Positions 31,658-42,840 of a stretch of DNA of 64,000 nucleotides are shown in pieces. The DNA lies in the NCBI GenBank assembly GCA_030386875.1, contig CM059571.1, positions 28,266,355 to 28,330,354 on the forward strand. Reading direction: 5' to 3'. The notes beneath the pieces are model-generated. The model saw nothing but the letters and a program-made list of their open reading frames with translations, was not told the DNA's origin and did not search any database. The position numbers and the translations under genes were made by a program. The DNA comes from Morinoia aosen. Its lineage: Eukaryota > Arthropoda > Malacostraca > Amphipoda > Talitridae. Every line of letters begins with the position of its first letter. Positions within the stretch are counted from its first letter, which is position 1.

Positions 31658-33875
31658 TCATCCACAATTTTAGTTGGTTCACATTCTCCTCATAACTGAG
31701 CTGAGTAAGAGCTGATTTGGAATTTATGTGGCCCAATTTTGCACATTTATCGGCAATTTCATTACCTGCTATTCCTGAGTGAGAGGGAACCCCCTGAAGT
31801 TGGATGCTGGATGAGGCTTCTAGAAAAAGTCTTTGGATATTCCTACTAGCAATTTTATATGGTGGAGTAACAAAATTACAAATAATACACAAGGCATTTT
31901 TGGAATCACTAAAATTATCACTTTTTGGTTTAGCATGTTACTCCTGATAAATTTGATTGCTTTCAGGATTGCGAACAGCTCCGCTCCAACTATCGAGTGA
32001 CAAGGATTGAGCAACCAAGCTGTGGATAATTTCAGATGTGGAATGTACATAGCAGCAGATGTAGAACCTGACTCTGCAGTAGTTTAGATCCGTCAGTATA
32101 CACCCTGCAGCTACCGCCATATTGCATCACAACATAATCCTCAAATTTCCTATTGGTCTCGTCTGAACTAAGTGACAGTACATCCGGAAAGGATGTGCAA
32201 ACGGGTGGAATGGGAAGTTCAAATGAAGCAACAGGGAGACGAGATCAGTGTTTACTACTAGGTCATGGAAGGTAAATTGGATGATATTCAGTATTTGAAC
32301 TCTTTTTGAGGAAAAGAAGCTTTTACAGGATGAAGCGTATAGACCAATTTTTTAAACCAATTCTGAAGGGTCACTGCTAGAATTGCTGTATCTTAAGCAC
32401 CACTTAACATAGAGAAAATACAAGTACAGCGTGAGAGGCATAATGTATGCTTCAACCTCTATTGAAGATATAGGCGATGTCGTTCGAACACCCAATATAC
32501 AAATGAGGGCTGAGTTTTGAATTTTGTTAGCAAATTCAAGCTATTTTCTGAAAACTCAGGGAATATTACATGCCCATATACAAGTTTGCTTCTCACAAAT
32601 GAAATGACACTTGCCGCAGTAATTTTTGTGAGGATCCCCAGGAGACCCCAGACAACGCACTAAGTATCTGCACTCGTCTTTGCCCATTAATTTCAAGATC
32701 ATTTAAGTGAGGAGGAAAGGTAAGCTTTGGAGCATCAAAGACAATCCCAAGCACTCGTTGAGTTTCTGTCCTACTAATATGCTTGGAATTCAATTTCAAG
32801 TCGAGTATTGGAACAATTTCTTTTTGGTTAAAACTTGATACCTAGTTTTATTTGTATTTACTGTCAATTTCCATAAGGAGAGCCACCGAGTGAGTGCATT
32901 TAAAAACTACCGCATCGTCCGCTGTATCTCCGCTGGGGATCCCCCATTTGTGATGATAGTGATATCATCTGCATATGAGATACATTCAATTATTTTCTCC
33001 ATCTGGAGTAAGTCATGCAACATTACATTAAAGAGCCATGGACTCAAAACTACCCCCTGAGCTAAGCCACATATCAGAGTTTTGTCTTGCGAGTACACAC
33101 CACCAAACTCTCACTCTGTTCTATTTGCCAGATAAGAACGCAGCCAGAGAAAAGTACGCTTGTCACATTCTAATCTCAGCAGCTTATAAAGAAGAACAGC
33201 ATGCCACACAGTATCATAGACGCTCTCTAAATCAATATGAACCGCTATAACAGTTGCCTCTACTGGCAAATGCCCGAGTGATAAATAGCGTTCTTAATAA
33301 GAGTCATGGCATCATACGTGGATCGTCCTTGACGGAATCATGTTTGATAGCATGAAAACACTTTATTGGCTTCAAGGAAAGAGGTCAGTCTGTTTTTGAT
33401 AATTTGCTCTATGACCTTAGACAGGCATGACAACAGGGTTATGGGTCTATAGCCCTCAGCTTAACTTTTCCCCGGCTTTTTAATTGGACAGATTATACCC
33501 AATTTCCAAGCCTTAGGGAAGCAACCAGTAAAATAACTAAGATTGAACAAATAAAGGATATATTCATAATTGAATCAGGTGCTTTCAGTTGAAAAACGTA
33601 AAGAATTTCATCATATCCAGGGCTTGTTTGTTTTATTTTCTCCAGATTTTTATTAATTTCACTCAACTTTAGACTGGAGTTATATCTGGACTCCTCTATT
33701 TCTACTGAAGATATACCTGAGATGGTGTTTTCCACCAATGTGTTAGGCTTATCTCTAACATTTATCACATGTCTGGTGAAATAATTCAGCAATATAGATG
33801 CTTTACCTGCTGAGTCTTCTGCAATGTCACCTACCTCTACTCGTGGACTTACAGTGCTACCCTTCATTGAACGGA
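31658..33875 (-). pseudogene. ORF2 of the I-like element: reverse transcriptase and RNase H
   Basis: From 33875 downward: an RT entry segment (RSMKGSTVSPRVEVGD, then ETISGISS and LEKIKQTSPGYDEI), a degraded middle, LAQGVVLSPWLFNVMLHDL at about 33050 (the P-Q-G motif altered), and the catalytic ISYADDITIITNG near 32960. RNase H follows with HSIVGAELFAILKAIKFIRS (about 31980) and ends with GVPSHSGIAGNEIADKCAKLG (about 31770). Several frameshifts and stops make it non-functional. It joins in frame to the endonuclease half once the Harbinger and one TTA are removed. Confidence 0.8.
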
Positions 33876-34132
33876 TTAAGCTGGCCACACACTAGCATAT
33901 CTGATCGGTCAGTTTCTGCCGAATTGATCTGTACAGTCCAAATCGCTCAAATGTCTGCCAGTGTGTGGGGTGATACAGATAAAGTCTGGCATATCAAATC
34001 ACTCATTTTGATCTTCCATCATGTTGGAATTCCTTACCCGCCTGCAGATTTTATCGCCCAGTGTATGGGCGAATGTGACGGTTCTTTCCCTCCACCACAT
34101 AACTTATTGCCTTTCTGAGCATCGTATCTTGC

Positions 34133-35624
34133 TCAGTGTTGCCAAATCATTTCAACAGAAAAATACCAGATTTCACATAAAAAGGTGCTAAAAAGAGCTA
34201 AAAATGTTATGGTTGGTGCTAAAAAAGGAGCTAAAAATATTTATTAATATATATTACAGTAATTGTCCCTTTAAAGTGGGGTTGGATTGTCACTGGTAGC
34301 ATTTTAATAGCTGACATTAAGCAGCCTGTCTAGTATAGGAGTAGGCTAACCATTTATATATATCTGCAATTGGAAATTCCCAATTTCCAGGCAGAACCTC
34401 AGGTGAGGCGAGGCATATTGCTAATTGCAGTGAATGACAGACACATCTCATAAGAATCAATGATGGAAGTCCTTTTTCCAACTTCTTAAACACACCTTTG
34501 TTCACTCCTACCATAACGCTGGCATTGTAAGTACCTATGGCAATTAATTAGGTTGGCTATGTACTTTTTGCAAGCTCATTTTTCAATACCTCAACAATGC
34601 CATCTGCATCACTAGACAATGTAACCAGACTTAAGAAGGTGTGAACTATTTTTCTTTATTTTACTAAAATAAATAATAATAATACGCTACATTTCATGGA
34701 TAGATATATTATTTTCCTCATACAGCACCAAATTAAATTTTTCATCTCCGATATCAGTAACCAATTGTCTTTAATGTGTGCCCCTAGAACATTCTTTACC
34801 ACAGCATTGTACTAGCTTCTGTGCATTCTTACCCTGGAAACGACTTCGCAGTCTTACACGATATGCTTGCACAGATCTATACAATAATTACATATGTTAA
34901 TGGACGCGTGACAACCGAAATAGCGTGCCAGCTTTTCTTCAATATTTGCAACAACATTAGATTTTTGTTCCATGAATTGAGTAAGCGGATACTTTCAGAA
35001 GGCACAAATGTAACGCATATTTTGTTAGTAAACTTTATTTTTCTACTGTTTCACATCCACAATATAAAAAGTAAGCGTATGTACTATCTCCTGGTACCTC
35101 CCGTTACCACTTGTCAAATTGTTTCATTTGCAACCATTCTTTTCTAATCATTTGGGAATAACTTTTCTTCGCGATTTTACTCATTGTGAAGGGTTGTTTT
35201 GTAGCAGTTCAAGAAGAATTGAATCAACATTATACACCCAACACCAGCCTAACTGATTTCTCAGCAACACGAACGAACACCGACGAAGGAACAATTCTTC
35301 AGGACGAAACTGGCGGTAAAACTGCAGAACACCGACAGACATTCGTTAAACCAACTTTAAACCGTTAAAACACCGTTGTAACGCGTGTCAACTCTTCCAA
35401 ACGTGGCCGGCACTACAAGTATTCAAACGAACATTCAACGGAACCTTATGAAGTTATTCAAACATGTAAATTTGTACTTAATATTAACATTATAAAATTA
35501 CTCTATATTATGGAAAAACTTTGAACCAGATTTGGTGCCAGATGCCAGATGATGAAAACTAGGAGCTAAACACAATGAAAAGATGCCAGATCTGGCTCAA
35601 AAAGAGCTAAATTGGCAACACTGA
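34133..35624 (-). mobile_element. hAT transposon remnant inside the Harbinger
   Basis: Ends TCAGTGTTGCCAA and TTGGCAACACTGA, flanked by TATCTTGC (34125-34132) and ATTCTTGC (35625-35632), a 6-of-8 match. Subterminal GAGCTAAA and GCCAGAT repeats occur near both ends. It carries a hAT transposase fragment on the minus strand. Confidence 0.72.
34317..34514 (-). pseudogene. hAT transposase fragment (mid region)
   Basis: Sixty-five codons on the minus strand with MVGVNKGVFKKLEKGLPSL, MRCVCHSLQLAICLASPEVL and DIYKWLAYSYTRQ. The C-x-CHSLQL block and the aromatic (Y/F)-x-W-x-x-x-S segment are conserved in the catalytic core and insertion domain boundary of ZBED-type hAT transposases. The parts before and after are lost. 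Confidence 0.65.
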
Positions 35625-35994
35625 ATTCTTGCTTTTGTATAAATGGAGCAATAGTGGCATGTATTTCTTGGAATACCTCATCGGACATTCGCAAATAATT
35701 TCTAAAATCATCTGGGTTATTTTCTTTTAATTCTTTTAGAAGTGCCATATGAGAAAATACTTCTCTTTTTTAGGCCAGTCCTTTGACCAACGCGATCGTT
35801 TCCGCTTTCTGGGCTTCATAGCACTTAATAGCACCAAGCTTGCTAAAGCTTTTTTCTTGTCGTCCATGACTGGTTATCTCATATCCGCCTGCTACCACTG
35901 CTGAACACGCCCTGGAGTTGCAGTTATAGTCGCTGCAGTTAGTGGCGAGTAGAGAGACAGATTTCATCTGTAGCATTCCATGTCTGTTGGTCAT
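35625..35994 (-). pseudogene. Harbinger transposase N-terminus, split by the hAT
   Basis: One frame on the minus strand with a stop near 35758 gives GLGAIKCYEAQKAE-like sequence, then LLKELKENNPDDFRNYLRMS and DEVFQEIHATIAPFIQKQ. The DFRNYLRMS and F-x-x-I...I-x-P-x-I-x-K-Q pattern is the N-terminal region of PIF/Harbinger (HARBI1-like) transposases. The next expected block, D-T-x-x-R-x-A-I, appears on the far side of the hAT at about 34130-34108. Everything C-terminal to that, including the DDE residues, is deleted. Confidence 0.75.
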
Positions 35995-36029
35995 GACCGA
36001 TCAGATATGCTAGTGTGTGGCCAGCTTTA

Positions 36030-37110
36030 GTCTATAAAGGTCCCCCACCCCAGTGGTGGAGTCAAAGCCACTAATGAAATTCTTCCAACTGTTTTGCTTT
36101 TTCTGTTTTATAATGTTTTTTGCTAACACCTCATTCCTACGATAAGCGCTTAAATTTTCCATTGTTGGGGATTTAGCCAGAGCATTGCGGGCTCTGCGTC
36201 TCTTTGCTACTGCAAGTGCACATTCATGATCCCACCAAGGTGTTCTGCGGGTAACTCTCCTAGCTGGTGAGGTTTTATGAACATTATTATAGGCAGCATT
36301 TTCAAGTTTACGGGTTATTTCAGTGTTTAGCTCATCAACTACAGATGGCTGAGTCAGACTTATTTTATTATGGCACAGTTCTTGCTGGAAGCCAGCCCAG
36401 TTAGCTACTTTGGTGATCCACCTTGAAGGGTTCATAGTATATAATTTTTCAAGTACTACACCAAAGGAACATTCAATGGGAAAATGATCGCTGCCAAGAT
36501 CTGCACCTCTTTGCAAGGAGCCACAGGCAAGAGGGTTGGAGGAACTATGCACAAATCGAGAGTGGAGCCTGTTCTGGCATCTATATACGTAGGAAGATCA
36601 GGAGGGTTAAATATACCCAGCAAATTATCATCCATAAACTGAATGAGGTTCCTACCAGTGGCATTCCATCTCTGTCTGGCTTCCCAGAGAGGTGCATGGG
36701 CATTAAAATCACCAATTACAAAAAATAGTTCACCTAATTGCACAAAGTAATGATTAAACTCGTCAACAGTAATATTAGCATTTGGATTGTAGATATTTAG
36801 AAGATCAGGATACCCATGAGAAGAGAACACCCTAACACATAAAAATTCCAATTTTCCATTAGGAAAGGGATGGAGTTTTTTTCACAAAAAATTATATCAT
36901 TTCTAATAACAAAACATATACCACCTCTATTACAGTTTTCTCTATGAAGCCACGCACACCGATATCCAATAAATTTTGGTTCGTGAGCATTAATCCAAGT
37001 CTCACACAAGCAAAGCAAAGGATGTCTGGTTTTTTGGTATAGGCCTACAAATAAAGTTTTAGTTCTGAAAGTTTGCTTTGCAATCCATTGCAATTAAATT
37101 GAGATATTTG
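36030..37110 (-). pseudogene. ORF2 of the I-like element: endonuclease domain
   Basis: Minus strand, in three frames. LCLCETWINAHEPKFIGY and RGGICFVIRNDIIF (37093-36797) give the catalytic Glu of the AP-like endonuclease. NIYNPNANITVDEF, FFVIGDFNAHAPLWE and TYIDARTGSTLDLCI (36851-36456) give the GDFNAHH and TGSTLDL blocks. SDHFPI is encoded near 36490 in the next frame. The linker PWWDHECALAVAKRRRARNA (36552-36010) follows and ends at the Harbinger insertion. At least two frameshifts are present. Confidence 0.82.
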
Positions 37111-37165
37111 AAAGACCTTTTCTGACTGATCCCTTCTTTGAATAGCTTAATTACATATTTTAAAA

Positions 37166-39055
37166 TTATTTCGGATTTTTCTTTGTGGTCAGTCCTTGCT
37201 GTTTAGTTTCTCTACGTTGAACAAGGTTTGTCTTCGGAATTTCGCTTGATTTAGTAGGACTGCCTTTTTTACTAGACTCAGAAGAAATATTTTTATCTAA
37301 TATTTTTATACAATTATTATTTGGGGGTGTATCACATTTATCTTGGGAGGCTGTAGAATTATGGTACTCATTCAATAGTTCACTGCCTATTTTCTGCCCA
37401 AAATGATTTCTTATCATACCTAGAATCAACAAACTACGCTCACGTTTGTTTTCAAAAGTTAAATTTAAGGAATAAGTTGCTACTATGAATTTAGCCAAAC
37501 GAGTAAAAAGGTCATAAATCATGGACTGCAAATACGACTCAATCACTTTCTCAACTGAAGATCTCAAGTTAACAGAGACGCCTCCATGCAATTGCGCATC
37601 CCGACCTTCCAAACTGTCTGCCACTACATTTTGATTAAGTCCATTACAATTAGCATTGGGTTCAGAATATTCAATCAATACATAATGAAAATATTACAAC
37701 TGTGGTTGGGAACCTTTCGTGGCAAGTATAGGACCCCTGCGATTGATGGATATCAATATGGACAACTTTTTTGGTTCAGCACTCTTCAACAGTGAGGCAT
37801 AGGTTTTTTTGCTGCTAGTATTGATTGCAGTTTGTCTACCAGGAATGTAATGATTGAAGGATTGTTCCTCACTTGTAATTTGGCTGAAATCATGCAGACT
37901 TTGGGAATGATTTTCCACAATTCGAGGAGGGCTCCTAATTGATACCTCACTTTCAGATGTAACTTTCCTACGGGCCTCCAAAAAGGATGCACCTTCTTTC
38001 ATTTGAGATCTGATCTCCTAAGAAGTCTTATTTAGAGGGCAGTACCTGGAACTTGCCACGTGAGCTCCCCCACAATTTCCACAGCACGGAACAGTAGCAT
38101 TACACTTATCTTTTGCCTGATTGCCACTACGTATGAGGCAACGCTCCTTGATGTGCAGCCACTGGCAAAGCGACCATGGCGCTGACATTTGTAACATCTC
38201 AAAGGGGGGAGGAGAGTACAGCCTGACAGGAAAGTACATGAAATCAATTTTGAGGGATTTAGGGATTTCCTTTCCCGCAAAGCCTACCTTAACACTTTGG
38301 GAGACCTCTTTCTTTCCATTGACAAACTTAGGCAGTCTTACCATTTTCTGAGCAGTAAAGTTGTCACATTTGATGAGAGGTAGCAGGTCTTCAAGGTTTA
38401 CTTCCTGGTCAATGGGGCCAATAACTCCCCAGGATATTTCAGATGTTTCTGCTTGAGGTTTGTAACATTTGACAGCAAATTTTCCAATATGATCTACGTT
38501 AAGGACTCTTTCAAATTCTGACTGTGAGGCATCTTTGAATTCTACTGAAATTATATTCCTACGTCTGTTAACTCTTACATCTTTTACACAATCATAGTTT
38601 AGCACATCTTTTAATCGTTGGACTACTCCAAAAGGATCAAGGGTCATTTTTCTTTTAGAGGCACCAATAAATTGAGCAGGTTCTAGTGGCTGAGAGAAAA
38701 GTAGATTACACATTTCGCCTTGAGATTCTAATGTCTCATTTCTTGGGTAGGCAGGAGTTTTGAGAGGAGAGGAAGAATTTTTGGTCTTTTTTGTTGTTTC
38801 ACATTCAGATTCTGAGTCAGGGTTGTCTTGATTTTCTCTTTCTCTTTTGTTGGACTGTTGGTTCGTTTTGAACCAAGTTCCTTGGATATTAGAATCATCC
38901 ATGCATTCAAGGTCTCCTAAGTTACTTTTGGGGTGTGAGTGACTACCACTCCCCTCCTCCAAATTGACCGGTTGAGAGTGAGGCATATCGCCATCATGAG
39001 AGTCGTCCGCTTCCCTCATATCAGCATAACGATTTGTAAGAGGCAAATCTGCCAT
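37166..39055 (-). pseudogene. ORF1 (gag-like) of the I-like element
   Basis: A single minus-strand frame of about 630 codons from the ATG at 39055 (MADLPLTNRYADMREADD) to the stop at 37166, broken only by stops near 38018 and 37682. An acidic, Ser-rich N-terminus leads to a region with FAVKCYKPQAETSEISWGVI, typical of I/R1/Jockey ORF1. Cys-rich zinc knuckles follow near 38150-38030 (C-C-G-N-C-G-G-A-H ... C-P), but the first knuckle is out of frame (CYKCQRHGRFASGC lies in another frame), so a compensated frameshift is likely. The C-terminal 200 residues are helical and basic at the end (TKKNPK). It would coat the element RNA. Confidence 0.8.
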
Positions 39056-39250
39056 CGTTGGATTATGTAATCCCCAGAAGGGGGTCACACACAAATACAA
39101 TTATTAGCTAACAGAAATTTATAAATTACAACACAACAAAATTACAAGATGAACAATAATGTAGTCAGGCTTGGAGCCTACCTCAATTGAAATACCGCTA
39201 CGCAGCTCACCCCAGATGGAAGGGAGAGAGCCAGTTGCGGGTACAATGAG

Positions 39251-40186
39251 AATAATTAATGTATGTAATTAGCTTTAATTGTGGATATATTTATAGGTTA
39301 TTCGCAAGAGCTCGGCGAAGACAGTCTTTCCTCGGTGAATGCAACTGTCTCGCTCCTACTGAGCTATTTTTCAGAACATCCGGGACGACACAAATAAAAA
39401 TATTTCGTCGCAGTCTGTACTGGCGGATGTTGTGCTCCTTCCTGTCTGACGTACAATTCAAAGCCGCAAAGGAAGACGAGTTTCTCATGGAGCAAAATAT
39501 TATGAAGTTTTCATATGCTTCTACCTATGTATAGATAAGCCAATAATTTCGCATAAGAAAAATATTTAAGTGGATCTTACCCATTAAATGCAATAAAATG
39601 GCAGACATGTTGAGAGAATGCCCTTTCTACGATCACAGACAAAACATAAGATGATGAATGTATTTCTTGTATGGATAATCACGACTATGAGAAGAGAATC
39701 GTCAAAGGCCGTATTTGTATTCCACGAGGAATCTGAGAACTCAAACGTGCAATCTACATAAATACTTTCTCTAATGGGATGGAATAACTTTTACTCGCAC
39801 GCCCGCCAGCATATTATGAGCGTTCTCTTCTGTGCTTAATGATGATCATCCGAATGAAAATATTCAAATGCATTGTGCGTCAACTCTATATTAATCAGAA
39901 TAGTGATTAATTAATTTTCTTCTTCATAAAGGTTTTTTTTATAACATATTTGCTTATCGGTAATGTCTATTTTTTAACAAGATTCCTACAATGAGATTGA
40001 GATTCTGTCCTAGAAAGTTATTTGTTAGGCTATTTTTGCCAACGGTGTTAATTTATTTGTGATGGTTTTTACTAAAACTATGTAATGTCTCATAATTTTG
40101 GATGAGCAAAATATAACGTAAAATGACCAGAGAGATTTAGGATGCTTCAACATTCTAAGATCAGTTCAAACCAGACAAGGCCAAAC
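39251..40186. other. Anonymous sequence, no gene seen
   Basis: A 91-codon frame at 39259-39534 shows no recognisable domain. Nothing else supported. Confidence 0.35.
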
Positions 40187-40350
40187 CGGACTAGAGACCG
40201 GACGAGAGATCGGACCAAAGACCTGGCAAAGAGACTGGACAGGACAAGAGACCGAGCAAGAGACCGGATCAGAAACCGAACCATGCAGAGACCGGATAAT
40301 GAGACCGGATCAGAGACCGAACTAAGAGACCGAACCAGAGACAAGTTGAA
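40187..40350 (+). repeat. Degenerate AGACCGGA-type tandem repeat
   Basis: Roughly 10-12 bp units of AGACCGGAC, AGAGACCGG and GATCAGAGACCG, purine-rich. They give an Arg/Asp-rich open frame (RDRTRDRT) that is a by-product of the repeat. Confidence 0.7.
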
Positions 40351-40689
40351 TAAGAAAGTAGTAGGTGCAGAAAAGCAGCACAGTAGTGAACCGGAAAAAC
40401 ATGATCCGTAACAAAACAAAAAACGATTTTATTTCAACAAAAGGTAGGCCTAACTTCTTTAGTTCGGGACTTCACACATCCCCCTAAAAACGTTCATTTC
40501 CATATATTCAATAGCTGTATCCCCCTGAGGAGTTCAACATTCTCACTTTTTCAGAATACTTACATGTTAGGTGTGAAACTTTCTAAAAAATAGCATCATT
40601 TTAATAACAACCGCATTTAAACTCAAAATTGCCATGACAAAACATAGAAGAGGGAGGAAATACTCAGCAATGGTAACTCTGGCTACGTT

Positions 40690-41255
40690 CTATCGCTGGA
40701 AGCTGCTCTAAGTTGTCGGTCGACATGAAGGTGAATCATGGTGACGCACCATGGTGTGTCATGGTGACACATCATGGTGTCAAGATTTCTCTGAGTGATG
40801 GTTTGATTCACGAACCCAAAGTTCACTTTTTAAAATTCCCTATTACGTCTTGTATCGCTATGACGGCGTTAAAAATGGCCAAGATAGCGGATCTTGCATT
40901 TCTTGAAATAAATGTAGTCAACATCTTCACTTCCCGCGTTCTAGCAAATGAAGTCAGAGAAGGTTTAGAAATGGTTTAGCTGAAAGTTCAACTAAATAAA
41001 CATAAATAAATTATCGTCGGCAGCATTTACAGGCACCTATCGGTCTCCCAACGTCCAACACGATATTTTATTCAGGAAAATTTCAGAAAAATTTAGGCGA
41101 TAAAAATGCCATTCTTTGCTTTCAGAAATGTTAACGTTTACTTAACGAACAAAATCAATCAGCTAAGCAAACTACTTTACAAACTATACCTGTCCCAAAT
41201 GGTCAAAGAACCAACTCGTATTACCAAGAGTCTTTAGGGCTTTCTCGATCCGGAA
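40690..41255 (+). pseudogene. CR1-group non-LTR endonuclease fragment (copy A)
   Basis: GGTTTGATTCACGAACC, AAAATTCCCTATTACG, GTCAACATCTTCACTTC, and CAGCTAAGCAAACTACT run parallel to 52620-53080 of copy C. It covers most of the endonuclease but is riddled with stops. CATGGTG-type short repeats precede it (40735-40785). Similarity ends at CTTTCTCGATCCG near 41253. It probably continues as copy B at 43310, with the orphan-gene segment inserted between. Confidence 0.65.
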
Positions 41256-41439
41256 AGCAACACATTTTCAGTAACTTTGTGTTGCATTGGATATTTTTTC
41301 TGATTCTAAAGGAGTTTTAGGTGCTGATTTCAAATGTTAAATTAATTTTTATCTATAAGCAACAGTTTGTATGCAATTTGAGGTTGATAAAATTGTACAA
41401 ATGTGAACACAAAGTCTGGTTTTTGGAGTTCCAATGATT
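41256..41439. other. Left flank of the orphan-gene insert
   Basis: Short self-complementary GCAACACA...TGTGTTGC near 41261-41287. No gene. Confidence 0.3.
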
Positions 41440-41479
41440 CGGTGAGAGTCCACCAGCCATGTAACTGACTTATTTCTGC

Positions 41480-42840
41480 ATGGTAAACACAACGGGTGTT
41501 GGGAAGAAAAACCGATTTAAGATTATGTATCAGAACATAGCCTCAGCTATTTGGCTTGCTTCTCACTCTGGAGAAGTTCCTATTCCAGTTTTGAAAGGCT
41601 TTTCTTCACTGGACGATAAAGACATTGGGCATGATATAAGTGAAGAAGACAGTTGTGGCAATGATTTGTCAGAAGTGTTCGCAATCGGTGATCTGTTTTT
41701 CAGACACTGAACATTTTCTCGTCCCCAAGCCTCATCCCCAGTCGGAACTGAATGATTTAGGTCTTTCAAAGAAAGCAGCAGAGCTTTTGACATCGAAAGA
41801 GCGTGACCAGCGTTTTGTGACCTTCTTTTCAAAAGACCCACACTTTGTTTACTGCTATGACATCCCAGGGCTTTTCAAAGAACTAGGTCTACCTTACTAT
41901 AGTCATGCTGAATGGAGATTCTTTTTAGAAAGTGCAAAACGCAGTCTAAAGAGTGTTCTTTTATATAATGACAATGTAATTAGGGAGCAGTGCCTGTCTG
42001 TCACTCGGCACATTTGTGGTAAGACTATGATGATATGGGAATGGTCATGGACTTATTGAAGATATCATCAACACAGTTGAATTATTTACGTAAGCTAAGA
42101 GATGGTTAACTTTTTTATTGGACAACAGAAAGGTTTCACCAAGTTTCCATGTTTCCTCTGTATGTGGGACAGCCGAGCACGAGGCAGACATTGGGTTCAG
42201 AAGGACTGGCCTAATCGTGACACCCTTGAAGCAGACCCAATAAGACGCAATTATCATATAAGACCCAATCGTTAGCAGAGATAAGATCATCTTTCCTCAT
42301 CTTCACATCAAATTAGTTTTGATGAAGTAATTTGTCAAAGCACTGGAAGCCGAGGGTGAATACTTCCACCATATCATCACAGCTTTACCAGGGTTATCAT
42401 TTGAGGAAATCAAAGCAGGCGTGTTTGATGACCCACAGATTCGAACCCTAATTCGTCATGATCAGTTAATTGCTAAGATGACCGCTTTAGAAAAGACAGC
42501 ATGGTTATCCTCTGTGGCAGTCATTCAGAATTTCCTTGGAAACAACAAGGCGGAGAATTGCACGGAATTTGTGAACAGAATGCTCCTCGCTTTTCGTGAT
42601 CTCGGGTGTAACATGAGCATCAAGCTTCATTTTATGAACAGCCACCTTGATAAGTTCCCTGACAACCTGGAGGTTGAGAGTGACGAACAAGGAGAACGAT
42701 TCCACCTAGATCTTTAGGTCATCAAAGAACGCTATCAAGGGCGCTGGGACAAGCCATCTGCTGGAGCATTAAACGAGATTGCTCAGATGAAGTGTAGAAA
42801 CGTAAAATTTTCCACCGTAAAAACATGCCTAAATAAAATA
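41480..42840 (+). pseudogene. Orphan insect multicopy gene family, copy 1 (middle and C-terminus)
   Basis: Pieces in several frames: NIASAIWLASHSGEVPIPVL (41540); LNDLGLSKKAAELLTSKERD, FVYCYDIPGLFKELGLPYYS and AEWRFFLESAKRSLKSVLLY (41750-41970); FFIGQQKGFTKFPCFLCMWD followed by SRAR (42100-42180); and GVFDDPQIRTLIRHDQLIAK, FLGNNKAENCTEFVNRMLLA, LGCNMSIKLHFMNSHLDKFP and DEQGERFHLDL (42420-42715), then IKERYQGRWD (42720). The same order recurs in copies 2 and 3. I recall an uncharacterised multicopy family with these motifs in insects and Hydra, and cannot name it. Function is unknown; multicopy and decayed copies suggest a mobile-element origin. Confidence 0.7.

Larger units (their letters stand above)
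33879..36026 (-). mobile_element. PIF/Harbinger element inside the I-like ORF2
   Basis: Perfect 33-bp terminal repeats starting AGCTGGCCACACACTAGCAT at both ends, flanked by TTA at 33876-33878 and 36027-36029. A genuine Harbinger transposase N-terminus is present (35994-35625, minus strand). The element is a deletion derivative of 2148 bp that also contains a hAT of 1492 bp; without the hAT it is only about 650 bp. This is the best-supported Harbinger in the window and anchors the family call for the other TTA/TAA elements. Confidence 0.85.
24860..39250 (-). mobile_element. I-like non-LTR retrotransposon split by nested insertions
   Basis: Minus-strand parts in order: ORF1 gag (39055-37166), ORF2 endonuclease (about 37110-36030), reverse transcriptase and RNase H (33875-31658) and the C-terminal Cys/His region (25541-25116). 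A Harbinger (33879-36026) splits the endonuclease-RT linker and a mariner (25544-31655) splits RNase H from the C-terminus. Without them the element is about 6 kb, normal for this group. Gag with CCHC knuckles, an AP endonuclease and an RNase H after the RT fit the I superfamily; R1 and LOA are alternatives. The outer ends are approximate because no target duplication was found. Confidence 0.75.

Noticed and set aside
39259-39534. 91-codon frame as a possible host gene
   Set aside because: No recognisable domain, no homologous copy in the window and no splice structure; not distinguishable from chance.
40142-40411. Arg/Asp-rich frame that might be an RNA-binding RD-repeat protein
   Set aside because: It is a translation of a degenerate 10-12 bp tandem repeat with no start context or flanking domain.
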